A stretch of DNA of 64,000 nt from Flavobacteriaceae bacterium NBU2973 (lineage in GTDB: Bacteria > Bacteroidota > Bacteroidia > Flavobacteriales > Flavobacteriaceae). The notes beneath the pieces were generated by a model. The model was not told where the DNA came from and did no database searches. It worked only from the letters and a program-made list of their open reading frames with translations. Location of the stretch: assembly GCA_026162565.1 (NCBI GenBank), contig JAOEIQ010000003.1, positions 248,001 to 312,000 on the forward strand. The letters run 5' to 3'. Made by a program: the position numbers and the translations under genes. This document shows positions 1-8,893 of the stretch, piece after piece. Positions within the stretch are counted from its first letter, which is position 1. Every line of letters begins with the position of its first letter.

Positions 1-1206
1 TCAATAGACGCAGGAAATAATTGGACAAAATGGACAGAAGGCTTCCCAACTGTCTCTGTAAAAGATTTGGTAATTCAACCTCGCGAACATGATTTAGTAA
101 TTGGAACTTTTGGTCGTGCAGCTTGGGTTTTAGATGATATTCGCCCGTTAAGAGCTCTTGCTAAAAACAAACAACTTATAAATAATAAAATTGAATTATT
201 TGAACCTCCAACTGCTTATCAAGCAGCATACCAACAACCAACAGGAAGTCGCTTTGGTGGAGATGCTTTATACAATGGAGAAAACAGACCTTATGGAGCA
301 CACTTTGCTTATTATGTAAAAATAGATACAAAGAAGAAGGATGTAGAAGATAAAGATGATGAAAAAGATAAAAAGAGTGACGATGATGATACTATGAATG
401 ATGTTTCGAGTGCCTCAACGTCCGATCAGGATGATAATAATGTAGTAAAATGGGATTCGTTAACTCTTAAAATTTATGATGGAGATCGCCTAATTAGAAC
501 TTTAAAACAGAAAGCACCAGATAGTACAAGAATTTATAAATGGACTTGGTTTATGGATGAAAAAGGTGGTGATAGACCTTCAAGAAATATAAGAAAGCGT
601 ACATCTGAACCTGGAGGTGTTGGTGTTAAACCAGGAACTTATAAAGCTGTTTTACATTTTGGTGATCAAACTTCTGAAGAAATGATTACAGTGGCTTCAG
701 ACCCTCGATTAAAAGTATCTACTGCCAACATTAATCAAGTATATGATGCTTCCAAACAACTTGAAGCTATGAGGCAAACTGCAGCAGATGCAGTAAAACA
801 ATTAGTAGAAAGTAAACAAATAGCAGAACAATATAAAAAAGAATTAGGTAAGCTAGATAAAAAAACATATAAAGAAGACATAAAAGCTTCTAAAGATATT
901 GTTGAAAAAATTGATGACCTAATTGCTATTTATTTAGGAAAGGTCGACAAGCGTCAAGGTATTACTCGTAATCCGGATCCTAATGTTAATCAACGTTTAG
1001 GTACTGCAGGTTGGTATGTTGGCTCGAGACAAAATGGTCTAACATCCACTGAAAAGACGCTGATTAAAAATGCAAAAGACGCTTTAAGTAAAGCTTTAGA
1101 TTCAACTAATACATTTTTTAATGATGAATGGAATCCTTATAAAGAAAAAATTGAAGCTTTAGAAACGTCACCTTTTAAGGCTATTAAAACATTTAAGTTA
1201 GACTAA
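1..1206 (+). CDS. Secreted sortilin/VPS10-type BNR-repeat protein, C-terminal part (5' end outside window)
   Basis: The frame is open from base 1, so this is the tail of a longer gene; a TTG inside the frame at 67 is not a credible start. The first residues form an Asp-box (S-x-D-x-G-x-x-W), followed by a VIQPREHDLVIGTFGRAAWV segment typical of the last beta-propeller blade of Bacteroidota VPS10/sortilin-like 'glycosyl hydrolase' proteins. These are usually secreted proteins of about 1000 residues. A Lys/Asp-rich acidic linker (about nt 330-445) follows, then a beta-rich region and a helical, charged C-terminal stretch (about nt 720-950). There is no T9SS sorting domain. The family fold is a beta-propeller; the substrate is unknown and glycosidase activity should not be assumed. 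It is convergent with the next gene across a hairpin terminator. Confidence 0.8.
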   Translation, partial: SIDAGNNWTKWTEGFPTVSVKDLVIQPREHDLVIGTFGRAAWVLDDIRPLRALAKNKQLINNKIELFEPPTAYQAAYQQPTGSRFGGDALYNGENRPYGAHFAYYVKIDTKKKDVEDKDDEKDKKSDDDDTMNDVSSASTSDQDDNNVVKWDSLTLKIYDGDRLIRTLKQKAPDSTRIYKWTWFMDEKGGDRPSRNIRKRTSEPGGVGVKPGTYKAVLHFGDQTSEEMITVASDPRLKVSTANINQVYDASKQLEAMRQTAADAVKQLVESKQIAEQYKKELGKLDKKTYKEDIKASKDIVEKIDDLIAIYLGKVDKRQGITRNPDPNVNQRLGTAGWYVGSRQNGLTSTEKTLIKNAKDALSKALDSTNTFFNDEWNPYKEKIEALETSPFKAIKTFKLD

Positions 1207-1215
1207 TTTTAAAAA

Positions 1216-1241
1216 AACCCGATTCTAATAAGAATCGGGTT
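1216..1241. terminator. Bidirectional intrinsic terminator
   Basis: An 11-bp perfect stem (AACCCGATTCT / AGAATCGGGTT) with a 4-nt loop lies between two convergent genes. It is preceded by an A-run and followed by a T-run, so it can stop transcription from either side. Confidence 0.9.
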
Positions 1242-1246
1242 TTTGT

Positions 1247-1525
1247 TTACTTGCTTTCATCTGCTATTTCATCGACTGCAGCTTTAAATTCTTCCCAATC
1301 AATAAGTTCATCATCAGACTTATCATAACCTTCAATTAACTTCCTAGAGACAATCCCTCTTATAAAACCACTTATCTCCGCTTGTTTTAATAAGGTAACT
1401 ATTTCTTCACGATTTAGTTTACCATCACTATCCTTATCAAAAAAATTAAAGGCTTCTTCTGGACTCTTAAAATGATTGGTTATTAAAATTTGTATTTTAT
1501 TAAGTATAGATTCTTTAGTCGCCAT
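1247..1525 (-). CDS. Small EF-hand calcium-binding protein
   Basis: This 92-residue protein has two EF-hand loops. The first (residues 30-41, DKDSDGKLNREE) has all canonical ligands, with D at 1, 3 and 5, G at 6 and E at 12. The second (68-79, DKSDDELIDWEE) keeps the acidic ligands but has Glu instead of Gly at position 6, so it may bind calcium more weakly. No signal peptide or membrane segment is visible, so it is probably cytoplasmic. The ATG start at 1525 is clear. It lies 44 nt downstream of the next minus-strand gene and may be cotranscribed with it. The role (calcium sensor or buffer) is inferred from the motif only. Confidence 0.8.
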   Translation of the reverse strand: MATKESILNKIQILITNHFKSPEEAFNFFDKDSDGKLNREEIVTLLKQAEISGFIRGIVSRKLIEGYDKSDDELIDWEEFKAAVDEIADESK

Positions 1526-1569
1526 TTTGTTTTAGATTGATTATGAGCTTTCTAAAGTTACTAAAAAAA

Positions 1570-2826
1570 TCACGTTTTTTGCTTTTTCTTTTTAGCAGCT
1601 GGAAATAACACATTATTTAATATCAAACGATATCCTGGAGAGGTTGGATGTAATTCTAGTTCTGTTTTAGGATCACCTACTCTATGCGTATAATCTTCTG
1701 GATCGTGACCTCCATAAAACGTAAAAAACCCTTTTCCTTTTATTCCGTGTATATATCTGGCTTCACTATTGGTTTTATTTTCTCCTAAAACCAATACATT
1801 AGACTTTATTTGATCTCTTGTGAAAGAGGTAGTTTGACCCATAAAACCTTTAACTAAAGCTGTATGATTTTGATTTAACATCGTAGGCACTGGATCCCAT
1901 TTAGCAGAAAAATCCATTAATGTAAAGTAGTCTGTTGTTTTTGGAATACGACGTTTACTAGTCATGTCAATCGATGAAAATTCATAAACCGTTGGGCTTT
2001 TCTCTAGTAAGAAATTTTTAAAAGCAAACGTTTTACTGTAATCAATTTTCATTTGATAACTTGGGTCGCTTGCATCACCATCAAACATAGGCTCGCAAAT
2101 ATCAACACCTTCAGCAGATAAAGCGATATCAAAACTATCTGTAGCACTACACATAGCAAACATGAATCCACCTCCAATTACATAATCTCTAATTTTTAAA
2201 GCGACATCTCGTTTGGCTTCTGATACTTTACTATAACCTAATTTTGCTGCTAATTCTTCTGCAGCTTTTTTCTCTTGTATATACCAATTAGCGCTTCTAT
2301 ACGCACGATAAAACTTACCATATTGTCCAGTAAAATCTTCATGATGCAGATGTAACCAATCATATAATAATAAACCATCATTTAACACTTCTTCATCGTA
2401 CACAGTATCGTAAGGAATCTCTGCGTAGGTTAAAACCATGGTTACAGCATCATCCCAAGGTTGTTTTCCATAAGGTGTATAGACAGCAATTTTAGGAGCT
2501 TTTTCTAAAACTATAGCTTCCATATTTTTACTAGGCGAACTAATCTCTTGAAGTATGCCTTCTGCTTTTGCATCTGATACAATTTCGAAAGAGACACCTC
2601 TAATCTGACACTCTCTTTCTATCTCACTATAATGAGGTAATAAAAAAGAACCTCCTCTATAATTAAGCAACCACTTTACCTTTTGTTGTTTTTGAAGTGT
2701 CCAAAAAGTAATTCCATAAGCTTTTAAGTGTTCTTTTTGTCCTTCAGCATCCATTGGAATTAATATATATGAGGCATACATATTAAAGGACAGTAATAGA
2801 CATAAAAGGGCAAGTATCTTTTTCAT
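1570..2826 (-). CDS. Secreted protein of the family often misnamed 'asparagine synthetase B'
   Basis: This 418-residue protein has an N-terminal signal peptide (hydrophobic stretch about 4-17) and a Lys-rich C-terminal tail. From memory, Bacteroidota homologues are commonly annotated asparagine synthetase B. However, I see neither an N-terminal Cys-2 glutaminase nor the SGGxDS ATP-pyrophosphatase motif that defines AsnB. Instead there is an alpha/beta region (about 105-270) with AMCSATDSFD, and a conserved-looking GGHDPEDYTHRVGDP near residue 370. This is reminiscent of class-I glutamine-amidotransferase-like or ThuA-like folds, which is an inference only. Expected location is periplasm or cell surface. 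It is followed by the EF-hand gene. The enzymatic function is unknown. Confidence 0.6.
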   Translation of the reverse strand: MKKILALLCLLLSFNMYASYILIPMDAEGQKEHLKAYGITFWTLQKQQKVKWLLNYRGGSFLLPHYSEIERECQIRGVSFEIVSDAKAEGILQEISSPSKNMEAIVLEKAPKIAVYTPYGKQPWDDAVTMVLTYAEIPYDTVYDEEVLNDGLLLYDWLHLHHEDFTGQYGKFYRAYRSANWYIQEKKAAEELAAKLGYSKVSEAKRDVALKIRDYVIGGGFMFAMCSATDSFDIALSAEGVDICEPMFDGDASDPSYQMKIDYSKTFAFKNFLLEKSPTVYEFSSIDMTSKRRIPKTTDYFTLMDFSAKWDPVPTMLNQNHTALVKGFMGQTTSFTRDQIKSNVLVLGENKTNSEARYIHGIKGKGFFTFYGGHDPEDYTHRVGDPKTELELHPTSPGYRLILNNVLFPAAKKKKQKT

Positions 2827-2889
2827 AATTGAAATATACTTAAAAAAAATACTGCACTGAAAGTTTTAAGATAATTTTAGTTAAGTAGC

Positions 2890-4416
2890 TTAAAACGGCA
2901 CATCATTATCGTCAAGAGAGCCAAAAGCATCATCTGCAGAAGGGAAATTATCTGGTTTAAAGGTATCGTCATTAGCAGCTGCATTCATTTTAGAATGGAA
3001 CTCGAAAGGTGAATCAAAATCATCAAGATTATCAAACTTACCTAAATGACCAATAAACTTTAATCGAATATTATCTAAACCTCCATTTCTATGCTTGGCA
3101 ATTATAAATTCTGCTTGACCTTCGGTTGGTGAACGCTCTTCATCATCCCATTCATCAATTTTATAGTATTCTGGTCTGTAAATAAACGATACGATATCTG
3201 CATCTTGCTCAATAGCTCCAGATTCACGTAGATCCGATAATAAAGGTCGCTTACTACCTCCTCTGGTTTCTACTGCACGAGATAATTGCGATAGTGCTAT
3301 TACAGGTACGTTTAATTCTTTTGCTAAAGCTTTTAAATTTCTAGAAATCATGGAGATTTCTTGTTCACGATTTCCAGAGTGATTACTTCCACCTGTCATA
3401 AGTTGTAAATAATCAATCATGATTAATTTAATACCATGTTGAGACGAAAGTCTTCTGGCTTTAGCTCGTAAATCGAAAATAGATAAGGATGGTGTGTCAT
3501 CAATAAATAAAGGAGCTTTTTCAAGATCTTTTACCTTTACGTTAAGTTGTTCCCACTCATGTTTTTCTAATTTACCAGTACGTAACTTCTCTGAAGACAA
3601 TCCAGTTTCAGAAGATATTAATCTTGTGATTAATTGAACGGAAGCCATCTCTAAAGAGAAAAAAGCTACAGGAATATTTTGATCTACAGCAATATTTCTT
3701 GCCATAGATAGTGTTAACGCTGTTTTACCCATACCTGGACGAGCAGCGATGATAATTAAATCAGATTCTTGCCAACCTGATGTTAACTTATCCAATTTAG
3801 TGAAACCTGTTGGTATACCACTTAAGCCTTCTTTATTAGAAATATCTTCAATTTTCTTTTTAGCTTGAATTACTAAATCTTGAGCTGTTTCACTTGATTT
3901 TTTAATATTACCTTGAGTAACATCATACAGTTTAGATTCTGCATTATCTAATAAATCAAATACATCTTTAGTTTCGTCGTAAGCATCTTCAATAATCTCG
4001 TTTGAAATTTTTATTAAACTTCGTTGTATGAATTTTTGAAGAATAATACGCGCATGAAATTCGATATGCGCCGAAGAGGAAACTTTTTGAGTTAAAGAGA
4101 TTAAATAAAAATCGCCACCTACTAAATCTAATTTCTGATTTTTTCTTAATTGGCTGGAAACCGTTAATAAATCTATAGGTTCACTATTTTCAAATAATTG
4201 GAAAATAGCTTGAAATATATGCTGATGTGCTTCCTTATAAAACGCTTCTGGACTTAATATATCGATAACCTCATCTACTCCTTTTTTATCGATCATCATA
4301 GCTCCAAGAACTACTTCTTCTAGCTCTAATGCTTGAGGAGGAATTTTACCTTTTTCCAGATTGATAATAGTACTTTTATCGACTTTAAATCCTTTTAATT
4401 GGTTAGGTTGTTTCAC
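2890..4416 (-). CDS. dnaB: Replicative DNA helicase DnaB
   Basis: This hexameric helicase unwinds DNA at the replication fork. The protein has 508 residues. The N-terminal primase-interacting domain spans about 28-130. The RecA-like ATPase has Walker A (ARPGMGKT, about 225-232) and Walker B (LIMIDYLQLM, about 331-340), followed by SQLSRAVE and LRESGAIEQDAD motifs. The C-terminal tail is acidic (ending DDNDVPF), longer than in E. coli, and resembles an SSB-like acidic tip. The only in-frame start is GTG at 4416; a stop codon lies a few codons upstream, so no ATG alternative exists. Upstream on the minus strand, TACATTCG (4491-4498) may be the -7 box. Confidence 0.97.
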   Translation of the reverse strand: MKQPNQLKGFKVDKSTIINLEKGKIPPQALELEEVVLGAMMIDKKGVDEVIDILSPEAFYKEAHQHIFQAIFQLFENSEPIDLLTVSSQLRKNQKLDLVGGDFYLISLTQKVSSSAHIEFHARIILQKFIQRSLIKISNEIIEDAYDETKDVFDLLDNAESKLYDVTQGNIKKSSETAQDLVIQAKKKIEDISNKEGLSGIPTGFTKLDKLTSGWQESDLIIIAARPGMGKTALTLSMARNIAVDQNIPVAFFSLEMASVQLITRLISSETGLSSEKLRTGKLEKHEWEQLNVKVKDLEKAPLFIDDTPSLSIFDLRAKARRLSSQHGIKLIMIDYLQLMTGGSNHSGNREQEISMISRNLKALAKELNVPVIALSQLSRAVETRGGSKRPLLSDLRESGAIEQDADIVSFIYRPEYYKIDEWDDEERSPTEGQAEFIIAKHRNGGLDNIRLKFIGHLGKFDNLDDFDSPFEFHSKMNAAANDDTFKPDNFPSADDAFGSLDDNDVPF

Positions 4417-4577
4417 GTATATCTATAAATAGTTAGTTAGAAAATGGATTAACTAAAAATGAATTTCTTGGACTTCATTTTTCGAGCCTACGAATGTAAT
4501 TAAAATAGAAGAGTTATTCTTCTTTTGATGTACACATACAACTGTTAATAACTTAATAAAATTGTTGATAGTGATAA

Positions 4578-4605
4578 AAAAATCCGAAGAACGTTCTTCG
4601 GATTT
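4578..4605 (-). terminator. Intrinsic terminator after accA
   Basis: A 12-bp perfect inverted repeat (AAATCCGAAGAA / TTCTTCGGATTT) with a 2-nt centre is followed on the minus strand by a T-run. It lies 26 nt past the accA stop and separates accA from dnaB. Confidence 0.85.
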
Positions 4606-4630
4606 ATAGTTAAGTATTGTTATTGTTAGA

Positions 4631-5584
4631 TTAGCCTTTAAATACTCCCATTTGAGAATATTTATCCATGCGCTGTTTTACTAATTCTTTTGGTGATAAG
4701 TTTTTAAATTCATCATACGATTTAGCGATGGCATCTCTAACAGTTTTAAACGTTGTCTCTCTATCTCTATGAGCTCCACCAAGTGGTTCTTTAACAATTT
4801 GATCTACTAGTTTCATTTTTTTCATATCGGCGGCAGTTAACTTTAAAGCTTCTGCAGCTTGCTCTTTAAACTCCCAGCTTCTCCATAAAATAGATGAGCA
4901 TGATTCTGGAGAAATAACAGAGTACCAAGTATTTTCTAGCATTAACACTTTATCTCCTACTCCTATTCCTAATGCTCCACCAGAGGCTCCTTCACCGATT
5001 ATTACGGCTATAATTGGCACTTTTAAGCGAGTCATTTCAAGAATATTTCTAGCAATTGCTTCGCCTTGACCTCTTTCTTCAGCTTCTAATCCAGGGTAAG
5101 CTCCAGGAGTATCAATTAAAGTGACTACTGGGATACCAAATTTCTCTGCAGATTTCATTAAGCGTAATGCCTTACGATACCCTTCAGGATTAGACATACC
5201 AAAATTTCTGTATTGTCTAGTTTTGGTATTGTATCCTTTTTGTTGACCAATAAACATATAACTTTGAACACCTATTTTACCTAAACCACCTATCATGGCT
5301 TTATCGTCCTTTACATTACGATCGCCATGTAATTCTAAAAACGAATCGCCACATAGAGCTCTTATATAATCTAACGTATAAGGTCTGTCCGGATGGCGTG
5401 ACATTTGTACACGTTGCCATGCCGTGAGGTTTTTATAAATATCCTTTTTTGCTGCTACTAATTTTTTTTCGATTTGCTGACAAGTTTCAGTAACATCAAC
5501 ATCACTCTCATCACCAATCATCTTACATTTAACTAGCTGCTCTTCTAGTTCTTTAATAGGAAGTTCAAACTCTAAATATTCCAT
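4631..5584 (-). CDS. accA: Acetyl-CoA carboxylase carboxyltransferase subunit alpha
   Basis: This is the alpha subunit of the AccAD carboxyltransferase. It transfers CO2 from carboxybiotin to acetyl-CoA to give malonyl-CoA, the first step of fatty acid synthesis, in the cytoplasm. The 317 residues match the family's usual length. The N-terminal helical region (1-45) is followed by the crotonase-like carboxyltransferase domain with GDR, TPGAYPG and [15 protein letters not shown] (about 195-210), then the [11 protein letters not shown] segment. It is a single gene with its own terminator, and accD is not in the window. A TATATTTG -7 box sits about 30 nt upstream. Confidence 0.97.
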   Translation of the reverse strand: MEYLEFELPIKELEEQLVKCKMIGDESDVDVTETCQQIEKKLVAAKKDIYKNLTAWQRVQMSRHPDRPYTLDYIRALCGDSFLELHGDRNVKDDKAMIGGLGKIGVQSYMFIGQQKGYNTKTRQYRNFGMSNPEGYRKALRLMKSAEKFGIPVVTLIDTPGAYPGLEAEERGQGEAIARNILEMTRLKVPIIAVIIGEGASGGALGIGVGDKVLMLENTWYSVISPESCSSILWRSWEFKEQAAEALKLTAADMKKMKLVDQIVKEPLGGAHRDRETTFKTVRDAIAKSYDEFKNLSPKELVKQRMDKYSQMGVFKG

Positions 5585-5613
5585 AGAATTTTGTGTTTCG
5601 TTTAGTTAGGTTA

Positions 5614-5638
5614 CAAATATAAAAACTTTAATTTGTAA
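5614..5638 (-). promoter_or_regulatory. accA promoter with inverted repeat
   Basis: On the minus strand TATATTTG (5614-5621) fits the Bacteroidota -7 consensus TAnnTTTG, 29 nt before the accA ATG. The region also contains an 8-bp inverted repeat (TTACAAAT at 5611-5618 and ATTTGTAA at 5631-5638) that overlaps the promoter and could be an operator. The operator reading is inference. Confidence 0.5.
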
Positions 5639-5643
5639 CGACG

Positions 5644-6531
5644 TTAATTTTTAGATACTGTTTTATTTTTAATACATCCATTTAGCACTACAACTCCAAT
5701 AATTAATAAGGCTCCTATATAAAATTGAGGTGACATTTTTTCGGTATCAGGAAATAAGATTATTGCCAATATAATTCCATAAATAGGTTCTAAATTATAT
5801 GTGAGTATAACAGTAAATGGACTTATATATTTCATTACATATACAGCTGCAATAAAGGCATAAGCGGTACATATTGAGGCTAATATGAATAAATACAACC
5901 AATCATTATTACTTAACGTAAAAAAATCTTGAGTAAATCCACCTTCAAAAATTATTAGAAAAATTGAAATACAAAAAATTCCAGCTAAAAACTCATAAAA
6001 TGAAATTACAGTAGCAGAGTGCTTTTCTAAAAACTTTCCATTTAATACAGCAAAAAGTGACGAAAAAAAGGCAGAAGAAATTCCTAATAAAATTCCATTA
6101 ATATATTTAAACTCACTCTGCATAATAATACTTACTCCAATTATTACCAGAATTCCAAAAAGGATTTCATACCAAATAAGTTTTCTTTTGTAAATAATAG
6201 GCTCTATTAGTGCCCCAAAAAAAGCTCCAGTTGAAAACATGGATAATGCAATAGATACATTAGCTTGGTTAATAGATTCGAAAAACGTTATCCAATGTAA
6301 TGCGATGATTATACCAGCAAAAAATAATTTTGAAAACGACTTAAAATCTATTTTGAGTTTTGTTTTAGATACTAAAATGTACAAGAGCATCAATACTGAA
6401 GCAATAACCATTCTGAACCAAACTAAAGCTGTTGATCCAATAGAAATTAGTTCTCCTAAAATTGCTGTAAAACCAGCGATAAATACTAAAAAATGAAGGT
6501 GAAGGTAATTTTTTACTTTATCGTTTAGCAT
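5644..6531 (-). CDS. EamA/DMT-family membrane transporter
   Basis: This 295-residue inner-membrane protein has about ten hydrophobic helices in two EamA repeats (about 8-140 and 148-285), as in drug/metabolite exporters such as RhaT- and YdcZ-like carriers. The substrate cannot be told from sequence. Its ATG at 6531 lies inside the 3' end of the lptF/G-like gene (14-nt overlap), so the two are probably translationally coupled in a tgt-lptG-eamA operon. The C-terminal tail is short and basic. Confidence 0.85.
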   Translation of the reverse strand: MLNDKVKNYLHLHFLVFIAGFTAILGELISIGSTALVWFRMVIASVLMLLYILVSKTKLKIDFKSFSKLFFAGIIIALHWITFFESINQANVSIALSMFSTGAFFGALIEPIIYKRKLIWYEILFGILVIIGVSIIMQSEFKYINGILLGISSAFFSSLFAVLNGKFLEKHSATVISFYEFLAGIFCISIFLIIFEGGFTQDFFTLSNNDWLYLFILASICTAYAFIAAVYVMKYISPFTVILTYNLEPIYGIILAIILFPDTEKMSPQFYIGALLIIGVVVLNGCIKNKTVSKN

Positions 6532-7597
6532 TATTGATAAGATATATCGCTAAAATAGCAAAAATCACATTTGGAAACCAAACGGCTATAATTGGTGAAA
6601 AGTCTGATTGCTGTGCCATCACACCAAACACTTTATCAAAAAACACAAACACCATTGCTATTGAAATTCCAATGGCAAGGTTCACTCCCATTCCTCCTCG
6701 TCTCTTTACAGAAGAAACAGCAACAGCAATAAGTGTTAAAATAAAAACTGAAACTGGTAAGCTCCATTTTCTATATTTTACAACTTCATAGCGTCCAATG
6801 TTAGAGGAGCCTCTTGATTTTTCTTTTTCTATAAAACTTGTTAGTTCCTTGTAACTTAAAGTTTCAGCTATATATTCAACTGGAGTGAGGTCGGTTAAAT
6901 CAAACGAAAATAATGTATCTTTTCGTCTTGTAGTTTCAATAATATCACCATCAGGCATAATAATTCGCTTTTCATAAGTCGTTAATCTATAGTTACTATC
7001 CTTATCAATGAAACGAATACTATTAGCACTAATTTTATAAACAAGTTTATTGCCTTTAAAATGCTCTAGAGTAAAATTACTACCACGCTTATTTTTTGGA
7101 TCAAAATTACTCACATAGATATAATCATTGTCATTTATTTGCCTAAATACATCATTAGTCTCCTGAATTTTCTGTCCTTTTTTTAAGTATTTGTATTTAA
7201 ACTCATTAAATCCTTTACTGGCACTTGGAGCCAGAAACATTCCTAAAACCAGAGCAATTAGAGCAACTATTGTTGCGCCAATTAAATAGGGACGTAAAAA
7301 ACGGTAAAAGGAAACACCAGAACTTAAAAAAGCAACTATTTCAGTATTATTGGCGAGTTTTGAGGTAAACCATATTACCGAAAGAAATAAGAATAGTGGA
7401 AATAAGAGGTTGGCAAAATAAATTGTAAAATCAAGATAATATTGCGCTACTGCAGGAAAGGGAACTTCATTCTCAAGAATTTTACCAATTTTTTCTGCTA
7501 AATTTACTGTTATTCCTATTGGAATAAACAGCAATAGCATCATAAAAAAAGTTAGTAAGTAACGCTTTAATATGTACCAATCTAATATCTTGAGCAT
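6518..7597 (-). CDS. LptF/LptG-family permease of the LPS export ABC system
   Basis: This inner-membrane component of the LptBFG complex extracts lipopolysaccharide and feeds it to the periplasmic bridge. The protein has 359 residues. There are three N-terminal helices (about 10-35, 50-78, 98-120), a periplasmic beta-jellyroll region (about 130-260) and three C-terminal helices (about 275-355), as in YjgP/YjgQ proteins. The order of helices and the 'LKRYLLTFF' opening are typical of the family; LptG is more likely than LptF but not proven. Its ATG overlaps the tgt stop codon by one base (TAATG), which indicates translational coupling. Confidence 0.88.
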   Translation of the reverse strand: MLKILDWYILKRYLLTFFMMLLLFIPIGITVNLAEKIGKILENEVPFPAVAQYYLDFTIYFANLLFPLFLFLSVIWFTSKLANNTEIVAFLSSGVSFYRFLRPYLIGATIVALIALVLGMFLAPSASKGFNEFKYKYLKKGQKIQETNDVFRQINDNDYIYVSNFDPKNKRGSNFTLEHFKGNKLVYKISANSIRFIDKDSNYRLTTYEKRIIMPDGDIIETTRRKDTLFSFDLTDLTPVEYIAETLSYKELTSFIEKEKSRGSSNIGRYEVVKYRKWSLPVSVFILTLIAVAVSSVKRRGGMGVNLAIGISIAMVFVFFDKVFGVMAQQSDFSPIIAVWFPNVIFAILAIYLINNAKR

Positions 7598-8727
7598 TAT
7601 AATCGTTTATCCATTTGCTTTACCATTGTATCCTTCCATGAAGAAAAATCTCCAGCTAATATATGTTTTCTAGCTTCTCTAACCAACCATAGATAAAATC
7701 CTAGATTATGTATGGTAGCAATCTGTTTTCCTAATAGTTCATTTACAGAAAACAAATGTCTTAAATACGCCTTACTATAATCTAAATCTACATACGTGAT
7801 TCCCATTTCGTCTATAGGCGAAAAATCATCTTCCCATTTCTTATTTTTTATATTAATGGTACCATGAGCAGTAAACAACATACCATTCCTAGCATTACGA
7901 GTTGGCATCACACAATCAAACATATCTACTCCAAGAGCAATATTCTCTAAAATATTGATTGGTGTTCCAACTCCCATAAGATATCTTGGTTTATCTTCTG
8001 GTAGGATATCACAAACCACTTCTGTCATAGCATACATGTCTTCTGCTGGCTCACCCACAGACAATCCTCCAATAGCATTTCCGACTGCTCCAGCATTAGC
8101 TATGTATTCTGCAGATTGTTGTCGTAAATCTTTGTAAGTACTTCCTTGCACAATAGGGAAAAACGCCTGACTGTAATCGTATTTAAAAGGTACTTTTTCT
8201 AAATGATTAATACAACGATCTAACCAACGATGAGTCATATGCATAGATCTTTTGGCATAATTATAATCGCAAGGATAAGGCGTACACTCATCAAAAGCCA
8301 TAATAATATCTGCTCCAATACTTCGCTGAATTTCCATGACATTTTCTGGAGTAAACGTATGATAACTGCCGTCAATATGTGATTTAAATTTAACCCCTTC
8401 CTCTTTAATTTTTCTATTTGCAGAGAGTGAATACACTTGATAACCTCCAGAATCTGTTAAGATATTTCTATCCCAATTCATAAATTTATGTAGTCCACCT
8501 GCTTGTTCTAGTATTGTAGTTTGAGGCCGTAAATACAGATGATAAGTATTTCCTAAAATGATATCTGGATTAATATCGTTTTTTAACTCACGTTGATGAA
8601 CGCCTTTAACTGAAGCTACAGTCCCAACAGGCATAAATATTGGAGTTTCAATAACACCATGATCAGTGGTAATTTTACCAGCTCTTGCTTTAGTTTGGGT
8701 ATTTTTTATTTTTAAATCAAATATCAT
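7597..8727 (-). CDS. tgt: tRNA-guanine transglycosylase (queuine tRNA-ribosyltransferase)
   Basis: This enzyme exchanges guanine-34 of GUN-anticodon tRNAs for preQ1 or queuine. The start is taken at the ATG at 8727 (MIFDLKIKN), giving 376 residues; an upstream in-frame ATG at 8760 would add 11 residues not found in family members. Catalytic residues are present: Asp92 in LTDSGGYQ and Asp271 in MFDCVMPTR. Unusually, the zinc site is degraded. Where E. coli Tgt has Cys-x-Cys-x2-Cys just before the YSRAYLHHL block, this protein has Gly309, Thr311 and Asp314; only the His in TIHN (340) is kept. It is the first gene of the tgt-lptG-eamA operon. Confidence 0.95.
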   Translation of the reverse strand: MIFDLKIKNTQTKARAGKITTDHGVIETPIFMPVGTVASVKGVHQRELKNDINPDIILGNTYHLYLRPQTTILEQAGGLHKFMNWDRNILTDSGGYQVYSLSANRKIKEEGVKFKSHIDGSYHTFTPENVMEIQRSIGADIIMAFDECTPYPCDYNYAKRSMHMTHRWLDRCINHLEKVPFKYDYSQAFFPIVQGSTYKDLRQQSAEYIANAGAVGNAIGGLSVGEPAEDMYAMTEVVCDILPEDKPRYLMGVGTPINILENIALGVDMFDCVMPTRNARNGMLFTAHGTINIKNKKWEDDFSPIDEMGITYVDLDYSKAYLRHLFSVNELLGKQIATIHNLGFYLWLVREARKHILAGDFSSWKDTMVKQMDKRL

Positions 8728-8810
8728 ACGTAAAAATATCGCAGCAAATATAGTTAACAAGCTATCATAACTTCCTTAATAAAATCAAAATTGTTAGCAA
8801 ATCTGTTAAA

Positions 8811-8841
8811 TTAGTTAATAAGTGTCCATATTCTACTTTTG
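8811..8841 (+). promoter_or_regulatory. Probable promoter of the transketolase operon
   Basis: TACTTTTG (8834-8841) is an exact TAnnTTTG -7 box, 52 nt before the first ATG. TTAG at 8811 is a weak -33 candidate at suitable distance. It serves the plus-strand tkt pair, divergent from tgt. Confidence 0.5.
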
Positions 8842-8893
8842 ATAGACTTTAGTAAAATTCTATTTTTGAAGCTTTAAAAACAACACTTATAAA

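Noticed and set aside
67-69. TTG at 67 as start of the first gene
   Set aside because: The frame is open to base 1 and encodes an Asp-box before this codon, so the gene simply begins outside the window.
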